From Flavobacteriales bacterium (GTDB taxonomy: Bacteria > Bacteroidota > Bacteroidia > Flavobacteriales_D > Crocinitomicaceae), in NCBI GenBank assembly GCA_018665005.1, contig JABJEE010000043.1:1-6996 (forward strand): a stretch of DNA of 6,996 nucleotides. Reading direction: 5' to 3'. A model generated the notes under the pieces. That model was given only the letters and a program-made list of their open reading frames with translations. It did no database searches and was not told where the DNA came from. This document shows, piece after piece, positions 1 to 5,379 of the stretch; position 1 is the first letter of the stretch, and each line of letters begins with the position of its first letter. A program made the position numbers and the translations under genes.

Positions 1-180
1 ATGATGAATGCCTGGCATTCCATTAGCTGAAGGTGGGCCTTCGAAAAAAACATAAGGCTTGGCATTTTCTCGTGAAGACATCGATGCTTCAAATATAGAT
101 TCACGATCCCATCCGTCCTGAATCTCTCGTGAGATCTTCGGAAGATTTAGCCCTTTGTATTCAGGATACTTTTTACTCAT
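1..180 (-). CDS. ileS: Isoleucyl-tRNA synthetase, N-terminal fragment (cut by window edge)
   Basis: This is the start of a class I aminoacyl-tRNA synthetase that charges tRNA-Ile with isoleucine in the cytoplasm. Reading the minus strand from the ATG at 180 gives exactly 60 codons with no stop, so the gene runs off the left edge. The N-terminus MSKKYPEYKGLNLPK and the later EGPPSANGMPGIHH (residues 47-60) match the opening of IleS. PGIHH is the family's version of the class I HIGH ATP-binding motif. The full protein would be over 1,000 residues, so about 5% is seen, and the KMSKS loop, editing domain and C-terminal domain lie outside. The leader upstream is AT-rich with no Shine-Dalgarno, as is normal in Bacteroidota. 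The gene is not co-transcribed with the minus-strand gene at 334-696, because a terminator lies between them. ValRS and LeuRS have different residues around HIGH, so identification as IleS is firm. Confidence 0.95.
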   Translation of the reverse strand, partial: MSKKYPEYKGLNLPKISREIQDGWDRESIFEASMSSRENAKPYVFFEGPPSANGMPGIHH

Positions 181-219
181 TGTCAATTCTTTAAAGAAGG
201 TGTAAAATTAGGAAGATTC

Positions 220-272
220 ATTGAATTATGGTAGAAGTATCAATTGAATTCATTCTTCAATCAAATTGAATT
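220..272. repeat. Three direct copies of ATTGAATT at about 22-base spacing
   Basis: ATTGAATT occurs at 220-227, 243-250 and 265-272, with start-to-start spacing of 23 and 22 bases, close to two turns of the helix. A fourth copy at 317-324 is out of phase and lies beyond a terminator. The third copy overlaps an inverted repeat, TTCAAT-CAA-ATTGAA (256-270). The repeats lie 40 to 92 bases upstream of the ileS start codon, where a regulator could bind. The DNA is very AT-rich, so chance is a real alternative. No known binding site is recognised. Confidence 0.3.
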
Positions 273-280
273 TTAGGAAA

Positions 281-311
281 CAAAAAAAGAGGCTTAAAAT
301 AAAGCCTCTTT
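281..311 (-). terminator. Rho-independent terminator of the small exported-protein gene
   Basis: On the minus strand a perfect 10-bp stem AAAGAGGCTT / AAGCCTCTTT (286-295 paired with 302-311) with a 6-base loop is followed by a run of T (complement of A282-A288). It lies 23 bases past the stop of the gene at 334-696 and separates that gene from ileS. Confidence 0.88.
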
Positions 312-333
312 AATTTATTGAATTTTAATTCTT

Positions 334-696
334 TTAGTCAGACCTTCTCATTAGATACTTATAAGTCGTTTGACCATCTGATGACGTGGTAACCGTTTGT
401 TCAACATAATCCCAACCATTTTTACTCATAAAATTTAATGCAGCTACACTTGAATTAAAAGCGATTACTTTTTTGTCTTCTGTCATTATGTTTTGTCTCT
501 TCATTGACCATTTTTGACCGAAATCGACATATACCTTAACCTTTGTAGGGCTTAGTAATTTGGCAGTAACTCTTAATTCACAAAACTGTATGTCTTCTTT
601 GTTAATATCCACTTCATTTACCAAAACATGTTGTCCATACGTATTGGCAGTTAGCAACATGCCAATCATAAAACTTAAAATCTTCATTTTTTTCAT
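334..696 (-). CDS. Small exported protein of unknown function
   Basis: I do not recognise this 120-residue protein as a named family. Residues 1-21 form a clear Sec signal peptide: MKKMK, a hydrophobic stretch ILSFMIGMLL, then a small-residue site ANTYG before Q22. The mature part of about 99 residues has one cysteine (C39), no lipobox and no other membrane segment, so it should be soluble in the periplasm or outside. It alternates short beta-type stretches such as KVKVYVDFG. It ends in a pattern I associate with unnamed small Bacteroidota proteins: a segment predicting AALNFMSKNGWDYVEQ (85-100), then a beta hairpin and TYKYLMRRSD. The start at 696 is chosen because the signal peptide begins there. 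A second ATG at codon 4 is possible and would change little. The gene has its own terminator and is divergent from the GH1 gene, so it is probably transcribed alone. Confidence 0.75.
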   Translation of the reverse strand: MKKMKILSFMIGMLLTANTYGQHVLVNEVDINKEDIQFCELRVTAKLLSPTKVKVYVDFGQKWSMKRQNIMTEDKKVIAFNSSVAALNFMSKNGWDYVEQTVTTSSDGQTTYKYLMRRSD

Positions 697-703
697 CTTA
701 GTT

Positions 704-733
704 ATTCATTTAATTTGTTAGTTTTCAATGAAT
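704..733. promoter_or_regulatory. Divergent promoter region with a 7-bp inverted repeat
   Basis: Only 55 bases separate the start codons of the exported-protein gene (minus) and the GH1 gene (plus), so both promoters must lie here or run into the genes. The gap holds ATTCATT (704-710) and AATGAAT (727-733), inverted arms with a 16-base spacer. TTAATTTG (710-717, plus) matches the TAnnTTTG -7 box at 7 of 8 positions, but I find no -33 TTG at a suitable distance. The promoter assignment is tentative. Confidence 0.25.
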
Positions 734-751
734 TTACAATAATTGAGCCAA

Positions 752-2206
752 ATGAAGCGACGCGATTGGATAAAAATTAATGGCTTAGGGTTAGCCTCTT
801 GTTTTTTACCTGCAAATAAAGCGTTTTCCTATCTATCGAATAATCAAGTAAATACGCCGAATTTTTCGAGTTCTGAATTTGGAAAGGAGTTTTTGTGGGG
901 TGCTGCATGTGCTGCATATCAAGTCGAAGGTGCTTGGGAACTTGACGGAAAAGGCCCTTCGGTCTGGGATACCTATACACATCAAAAGGGTAAAATTCAT
1001 AACAATGAAAATGGCAACCAAGCTAGTGATTTTTATCACAGATACAAAGAGGATATAGCCCTATTGAAAGAAATGAATTTTGGAGTGTTTAGGTTCTCCA
1101 TATCTTGGTCTAGAATATTTCCCAAAGGTACAGGTGAAATCAATAAAAAAGGTGTTGAGTTTTACCATAAAGTCATAGATGAATGTCTCAATAACGGAAT
1201 TGAACCCTGGATTACTTTATACCATTGGGACCTTCCTCAATTTCTAGAAAATCAGGGAGGCTGGACCAATCGAAAAATATTGGATTGGTTTAAGGAGTAT
1301 ATCTCATTTTGCGCAGTAGAATATGGGGAAAAAGTCAAAAACTGGATGGTGATGAATGAACCTGCGGCATTCGTTGGGCTCGGATACATGCTCGGATATC
1401 ATGCCCCAGGAAAAAAAAGCCCTTATAAATTTCTAAAGGCAACCCACCATGCCTGTCTGGCAATGGCTGATGGGGGCAGAATTATTCGGGAAAATGTAAA
1501 GAAGGCGAATGTAGGCAGTACGTTTAGTTGTTCGCATATTGACCCGTACAGAGATAATCCAGTATCTTCATATAAAGACGCTGGGGCAGTGCGAAGAATG
1601 GACGCCTTGCTAAATAGACTTTATATCGAGCCATCTTTGGGATTGGGATATCCAATTGATGGACTTCCTGCACTCAAAAGGATTGAGCGTTACTTTGAAT
1701 CAGGTGATCAAGAGCGTTTAAAATTTAAATTTGATTTTATCGGTCTTCAAAATTACTTTAGAGTCGTTGCGAAGAAAGCCCTGATACCTCCATTTATTTG
1801 GGCGAAACAAATAGCGGCAGAAAAACGAGAGGTTGCGATGAATGAAATGAAATTCGAAGTCTACCCGGAAGGGATGTATAAAATCATCAAACAATTTGCA
1901 AAATACGATATTGACAACATTATCATTACTGAAAATGGAGCATGCTTTAAAGATGTTGTTCAAGATGGACGTGTTCATGATAACGAGAGGATTTCATTTT
2001 TTAATTCTTATTTAAAAAATGTACTCAAAGCAAAAAAAGAGGGGGCGCCTGTTACCGGGTATTTTGTGTGGAGTCTAACAGATAATTTTGAGTGGAGTGA
2101 GGGCTATGAGCCAAGGTTTGGCCTGATTCATGTAGATTTCAATACCCAGAAACGCATTATGAAAGATTCTGGCTTCTGGTTCAAAGAATTTTTAAGCGAG
2201 AAATAA
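752..2206 (+). CDS. GH1 family beta-glycosidase with twin-arginine signal peptide
   Basis: This is a retaining beta-glucosidase-type enzyme of glycoside hydrolase family 1, expected to release sugars from the non-reducing end of beta-glycosides. From the ATG at 752 it has 484 residues, about 40 of them N-terminal leader, and the rest is a full-length (beta/alpha)8 GH1 domain. Visible hallmarks are FLWGAACAAYQVEG (substrate-binding Q57), YHWDLP (H158), MNEP with acid/base E203, ITENG with nucleophile E394, and WSLTDNFEWSEGY (W440, E447, W448). The conserved active-site tyrosine is probably Y335. The N-terminus MKRRDWIK fits the Tat consensus (RR-x-W-I-K) and is followed by a short hydrophobic stretch, so export in folded form is likely. 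A TTG nine bases upstream could also start the frame, but ATG places the RR motif at residues 3-4, as is typical. Substrate (cellobiose, laminaribiose or an aryl glucoside) cannot be told from sequence. No SusC/SusD genes are nearby, so it is not in an obvious polysaccharide utilisation locus. Confidence 0.93.
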   Translation: MKRRDWIKINGLGLASCFLPANKAFSYLSNNQVNTPNFSSSEFGKEFLWGAACAAYQVEGAWELDGKGPSVWDTYTHQKGKIHNNENGNQASDFYHRYKEDIALLKEMNFGVFRFSISWSRIFPKGTGEINKKGVEFYHKVIDECLNNGIEPWITLYHWDLPQFLENQGGWTNRKILDWFKEYISFCAVEYGEKVKNWMVMNEPAAFVGLGYMLGYHAPGKKSPYKFLKATHHACLAMADGGRIIRENVKKANVGSTFSCSHIDPYRDNPVSSYKDAGAVRRMDALLNRLYIEPSLGLGYPIDGLPALKRIERYFESGDQERLKFKFDFIGLQNYFRVVAKKALIPPFIWAKQIAAEKREVAMNEMKFEVYPEGMYKIIKQFAKYDIDNIIITENGACFKDVVQDGRVHDNERISFFNSYLKNVLKAKKEGAPVTGYFVWSLTDNFEWSEGYEPRFGLIHVDFNTQKRIMKDSGFWFKEFLSEK

Positions 2207-2267
2207 ACCTTTTGCCTTTCAATAGGTCAAAAAGAGGAAAGCAAGAAAAATTGAGAAGAATCATTAG

Positions 2268-2825
2268 ATGAAGTCGGAAGAAGAATTATGGATTAAGCAA
2301 GTTATTTCAGGGGGACCTGATGCAGAACATGCTTTTAAAGCAATTTCTGTAAGATATGGGCCTAAATTATATTCTCAAATTTTTAGGATTATTCAAAATG
2401 AGGCCATAACCAAAGATGTTCTTCAAAATGTTTTTATTAAAGTGTGGAGTAATCTTTCAAGTTTTAAGCAAGAATCCAATTTATATACCTGGATGTATAG
2501 AATTGCTCGTAATGAGTCATTAACGATATTGGCATCTGAGACCAGAAGATCGCATGTTTCGATTGAAACATCAGTTGTTCAAATTATTTCAGGCCACAAG
2601 GAGTTAGACGCCTTAACGGCAGATGAAATCTATGATTACCTTAAAGAAGCGATAGAAACATTACCAGAGAAACAAGCAATCGTTTTTGAGTTAAAGTATT
2701 TTGAGAATCAAAAATATAGTGACATTTCGAAACTTACAGGCACATCAGAAGGGTCATTAAAGGCAAGCTATCATATTGCAAAACAAAAAATTACTGCTTT
2801 TTTAAAAACCAAATTAAACCATTAG
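2268..2825 (+). CDS. ECF-type RNA polymerase sigma factor
   Basis: This 185-residue protein has the two-domain layout of extracytoplasmic-function sigma-70 factors, which direct RNA polymerase to a small regulon. Region 2 spans about residues 22-92, with DVLQNVFIKVW (50-60, core-binding helix) and LYTWMYRIARN (72-82, -10 recognition). Region 4 spans about 128-180: LPEKQAIVFELKYFENQKYSDIS, then the helix-turn-helix with recognition helix EGSLKASYHIAKQKI (161-175). Regions 1 and 3 are absent, as expected. It lies 61 bases after the GH1 stop without a convincing terminator between, so partial read-through is possible. It opens a three-gene operon with gaps of 24 and 12 bases to the next two genes. 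I infer that the downstream membrane protein controls its activity. The target regulon is not visible here. I see no clear -33/-7 promoter in the 61-base gap, which would fit autoregulation by its own sigma class. Confidence 0.93.
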   Translation: MKSEEELWIKQVISGGPDAEHAFKAISVRYGPKLYSQIFRIIQNEAITKDVLQNVFIKVWSNLSSFKQESNLYTWMYRIARNESLTILASETRRSHVSIETSVVQIISGHKELDALTADEIYDYLKEAIETLPEKQAIVFELKYFENQKYSDISKLTGTSEGSLKASYHIAKQKITAFLKTKLNH

Positions 2826-2849
2826 ATATTACAATAGTCAAAGAATAAA

Positions 2850-3326
2850 ATGAAAAAGAAACAAGACATATTAGATCATTTGAAACCGGAATTAACAAAT
2901 ACTCCGAACAATGATTATTTTGAAGCACTCGCCTCAAAAATAGCTCTTGAACACCCCAAATCAATAAAGAAAAACCGAATCTTTCCAAAGATAATTGGGA
3001 TGTCTTTAGCTGCTGCTGCCGTTCTTATTATAGCTATTGTTTTATTTAAAGACTTTTCTCAACCAACAACAAAACTCAAAGTTGATAAAGAGCTATTCGC
3101 CGATATAAACGATGAAGAAATATCCGCTTATTTTGATGCACATATTGATGAGTTTTCATTAGAAGATATTTCTTATGAAATAAGTGATGAAGACTTGGGG
3201 TATAAAAATAGCACCATACAACTGGACCTCTACTTTTCTGACATCAGTCAAGAGGAAATTATTGCATATATAAAACAAGAACATCTTGACCTAGATGAAT
3301 TTGAAGACGAATTATTAATTTTTTAA
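2850..3326 (+). CDS. Single-pass membrane protein in anti-sigma position, acidic periplasmic tail
   Basis: This 158-residue protein follows the ECF sigma gene by 24 bases and probably restrains that sigma factor, though this is inferred from position and architecture. Residues 1-47 are a short basic cytoplasmic part with P19-x-x-x-Y23-F24-x-x-L-x-x-x-I31, a pattern I associate with Bacteroidota proteins found beside ECF sigmas. Residues 48-66 (from IIGMSLAAAAVL to VLF) are a single membrane helix with positive charges before it, giving N-inside topology. Residues 67-158 are strikingly acidic: by my count about 27 D/E against 5 K. They contain a recurring motif: DINDEEISAY (85-94), a degenerate EISDEDLGY (110-118) and DISQEEIIAY (131-140). 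There is no cysteine at all, so it cannot be a zinc-binding (HxxxCxxC) anti-sigma. It is also much shorter than FecR-type regulators. Alternative: a structural partner of the periplasmic protein encoded next. Confidence 0.75.
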   Translation: MKKKQDILDHLKPELTNTPNNDYFEALASKIALEHPKSIKKNRIFPKIIGMSLAAAAVLIIAIVLFKDFSQPTTKLKVDKELFADINDEEISAYFDAHIDEFSLEDISYEISDEDLGYKNSTIQLDLYFSDISQEEIIAYIKQEHLDLDEFEDELLIF

Positions 3327-3338
3327 AATCAATGTATT

Positions 3339-3839
3339 ATGAAACATGTATTAGTTAGTATTATTTTGTTGGGAAGCCTAACGGTATTTTCACAGGATGT
3401 CAAGAAAAACCCTAAAATGCAAAAAGAAAGGATCTTGGAAAGAAAAGTTGCATTTCTTACTGAAAAACTTGAGTTGACAAGTGAAGAATCCGAACAATTT
3501 TGGCCCATCTACAATGAGATGACAAAAAAAATCAAGGAGAACAGAATGTCTATGAAAAAGGTCTATGCTCCCTTAAAAGAGAATAAAGAAGAATTAGATG
3601 ATTCTCAATATAGAACAATGATAAAAAGCTCTCAAGAGAGTCGAGAAAAAAACCTCAAAATCATTGAAGAATACACCGATAAAATTGGAAATCTATTGGG
3701 TTTTAAAAAAGTCTATGTTTTATCAAAAGCTGAAAAAGAGTTTAAAAAGGGCCTTATGGAAAGAATGAAAAAATCTCAACCAGGAAAGAAGGATGATATG
3801 GATAGGCATCAGAGGAGGGATCTCAATGATAAAAACTAA
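3339..3839 (+). CDS. Spy/CpxP-like periplasmic protein, putative sensor of the ECF operon
   Basis: This 166-residue protein starts with a Sec signal peptide (MKHVLVSIILLGSLTVFS), probably cleaved before Q19. The mature protein is almost all helix and strongly basic (about 37 K/R against 28 D/E by my count). It carries LTEKLELTSEESEQFWPIYNEM (starting at residue 40), which resembles the LTxxQ-type turn of the Spy/CpxP fold. Flavobacterial relatives in this gene position are commonly annotated as 'sensor of ECF-type sigma factor'. The C-terminus from about 145 is lysine-, arginine- and aspartate-rich and probably disordered. It has no cysteine and no lipobox, so it is soluble. The gap to the upstream gene is 12 bases and a terminator follows at once, so it is the last gene of the operon. 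Spy-type proteins act as periplasmic chaperones or stress sensors, and I infer that it signals through the membrane protein. Ligand and stress signal are unknown. Confidence 0.8.
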   Translation: MKHVLVSIILLGSLTVFSQDVKKNPKMQKERILERKVAFLTEKLELTSEESEQFWPIYNEMTKKIKENRMSMKKVYAPLKENKEELDDSQYRTMIKSSQESREKNLKIIEEYTDKIGNLLGFKKVYVLSKAEKEFKKGLMERMKKSQPGKKDDMDRHQRRDLNDKN

Positions 3840-3847
3840 ATAAAAAG

Positions 3848-3874
3848 AAAAGCCGGAAAAATCCGGCTTTTTTT
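3848..3874. terminator. Bidirectional rho-independent terminator
   Basis: A stem AAAGCCGGA / TCCGGCTTT (3849-3857 paired with 3862-3870, extendable by one A:T pair) with an AAAA loop is followed on the plus strand by T3868-T3874. On the minus strand it is followed by a T-rich stretch (complement of 3841-3851). It sits between the sigma operon and the convergent asnS, 9 bases after one stop and about 7 before the other, and so can serve both. Confidence 0.9.
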
Positions 3875-3880
3875 ATGTCT

Positions 3881-5326
3881 TTAAAATTCGGCGTTATCTG
3901 GTGTTCTTGGAAAAGGAATGACATCTCTAATGTTTGACATCCCTGTCAAAAACATAACCAAACGCTCAAAACCCATTCCGAAACCAGCGTGAGGAACAGT
4001 TCCTAGCTTTCTGGTTTCTAGGTACCACCACAGCTCGTCTTTTTCTATATTAAACTCTTCACATTTTGATTGAAGAACGTCCAGCCTCTCTTCTCTTTGA
4101 GAACCGCCTACAATTTCTCCAACTCCTGGAAATAATACATCCATTGCGGCCACTGTCTTGTTATCATCATTTACCCTCATATAAAATGCCTTTATTTTAG
4201 CTGGGTAATCACTCAATATGACAGGACAATTAAATTCTTTTTCCACCAAATACCTTTCATGTTCACTTTGTAAATCCACACCCCACTCCACTGGAAATTG
4301 AAATTTCTTTTTCTTATAATGTTTTGAATTTAAAAGGGTCGTAATTGCTTCTGTATAGCTCAATCTTTTAAATGGATTGTCTACAACAAAATTTATACTT
4401 TCGATTAATCCCAATTTGTTTCTTTCGTTTTGAGGTTTTTGAGCTTGTTCTTTAGCTGAACGCTCATCTAAAAACTTCAATTCTTCTTCACAGTTTTCTA
4501 GAATATACTTGCAACAATATTTTAGGAAGTCTTCTGTGAGGTCCATATTGTCATTTAAATCATTGAATGCAACCTCTGGTTCTATCATCCAAAATTCTGC
4601 GAGGTGTCTTGATGTATTTGAATTTTCAGCTCTAAACGTAGGGCCAAAAGTGTATACCTTACCTAAGCCCAAAGCTGCAAGTTCTGCCTCCAGCTGTCCT
4701 GAAACCGTAAGGTTGACCTGTTTCCCAAAAAAATCTTTACTGTAATCTACCTCGCCTTTTTCATCCAATGGCGGCTGTTTGTGGTCTAAAGTACTTACCC
4801 GAAACATCTCCCCTGCCCCTTCGGCATCAGTACCGGTTAAAATGGGAGTATGTATATAATTAAATCCTCTATCATTAAAAAATTTATGAACAGCAAAGGA
4901 TGCGGCGTGACGAATACGAAATATCGCACCGAAGGTATTTGTTCTAAAGCGTAAATGTGACTGCTCTCTTAAAAAGTCAAGACTGTGCCTTTTGGGCTGT
5001 AAAACTGTTTTTTGCACATCATCAGGGTGTGCATCTCCAATCACTGACAGATCTGTAGCCTGTACCTCAAATGCTTGTCCTGATCCCTGAGATGCAACCA
5101 ATTCACCATTAACAGAAATAGAAGCACCCGTTGTCACCCGCTTTAAAATAGATTCATCGATATTCTCAAAATCAATTACTGCCTGAATATTTCCCATACA
5201 TGAGCCATCATTCAATTGAATGAAACGATTACTTCTAAAAGCACGTACCCATCCTTTTATATTTACGATTTTCCCAATATGATCACTTCCATTATTTAGA
5301 AGCTCAGTAATTTCAATTCTTTTCAT
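3881..5326 (-). CDS. asnS: Asparaginyl-tRNA synthetase
   Basis: This cytoplasmic class IIb synthetase joins asparagine to tRNA-Asn. The 481 residues are a normal full length. The N-terminal OB-fold anticodon-binding domain covers about residues 15-100 (VNIKGWVRAFRSNRFIQLND). The catalytic domain follows, with VSGQLEAELAALGLGKVYTF (208-227), class II motif 2 in FGPTFRAENSNTSRHLAEF (227-245, with the ATP-contacting arginine R232) and motif 3 GFGMGFERLVMFL (448-460). The end is the typical NIRDVIPFPRTP (465-476). AspRS is excluded by the short length, lack of a GAD insertion and this AsnRS-type C-terminus. The gene stands alone between a shared terminator and a divergent lysozyme gene. The start at 5326 is well supported, since the OB-fold lead-in MKRIEITELL begins there and a promoter element sits just upstream. 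An intact asnS implies direct Asn-tRNA charging rather than sole reliance on the amidotransferase route. Confidence 0.97.
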   Translation of the reverse strand: MKRIEITELLNNGSDHIGKIVNIKGWVRAFRSNRFIQLNDGSCMGNIQAVIDFENIDESILKRVTTGASISVNGELVASQGSGQAFEVQATDLSVIGDAHPDDVQKTVLQPKRHSLDFLREQSHLRFRTNTFGAIFRIRHAASFAVHKFFNDRGFNYIHTPILTGTDAEGAGEMFRVSTLDHKQPPLDEKGEVDYSKDFFGKQVNLTVSGQLEAELAALGLGKVYTFGPTFRAENSNTSRHLAEFWMIEPEVAFNDLNDNMDLTEDFLKYCCKYILENCEEELKFLDERSAKEQAQKPQNERNKLGLIESINFVVDNPFKRLSYTEAITTLLNSKHYKKKKFQFPVEWGVDLQSEHERYLVEKEFNCPVILSDYPAKIKAFYMRVNDDNKTVAAMDVLFPGVGEIVGGSQREERLDVLQSKCEEFNIEKDELWWYLETRKLGTVPHAGFGMGFERLVMFLTGMSNIRDVIPFPRTPDNAEF

Positions 5327-5331
5327 AGGGG

Positions 5332-5339
5332 CAAAATTA
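5332..5339 (-). promoter_or_regulatory. -7 box of asnS promoter
   Basis: Minus-strand TAATTTTG is an exact match to the Bacteroidota -7 consensus TAnnTTTG. Its last base is only 5 bases before the asnS ATG, so transcription would begin at or very near the start codon. No -33 TTG is seen at the usual 17-23 base distance, so the element is incomplete as a promoter. Confidence 0.5.
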
Positions 5340-5379
5340 ATGTATTTTTACTTGTGTTGAGATGACTATTGTTATATTT

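Noticed and set aside
203..210. TAATTTTA on the minus strand as a -7 box for ileS
   Set aside because: The key final G is missing and there is no -33 TTG at 17-23 bases, so it could be chance in AT-rich DNA.
743..751. TTG start for the GH1 gene, adding three residues
   Set aside because: ATG at 752 puts the twin-arginine motif at residues 3-4, the usual place, and no signal favours the TTG.
777..1039. Minus-strand open frames inside the GH1 gene
   Set aside because: They overlap a strongly supported GH1 coding region in another frame and show no recognisable protein features.
2209..2232. Imperfect hairpin between the GH1 gene and the sigma gene as a terminator
   Set aside because: The stem (CTTTTG..CCT-type arms) has a bulge, is AT-rich, and no T-run follows, so termination is unlikely.
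2268..3326. Classical FecI/FecR iron-siderophore signalling pair
   Set aside because: The second protein is far too short for FecR and lacks its domain, and no TonB-dependent receptor gene follows.
4509..4745. Plus-strand 78-codon open frame inside asnS
   Set aside because: It is a shadow of the asnS motif 2 region, with no independent start context or protein signature.
5362..5379. Upstream ATG start for the lysozyme gene
   Set aside because: It adds a hydrophobic MTIVIF before the basic n-region, a less normal signal peptide than the one starting at 5380. It cannot be fully excluded.
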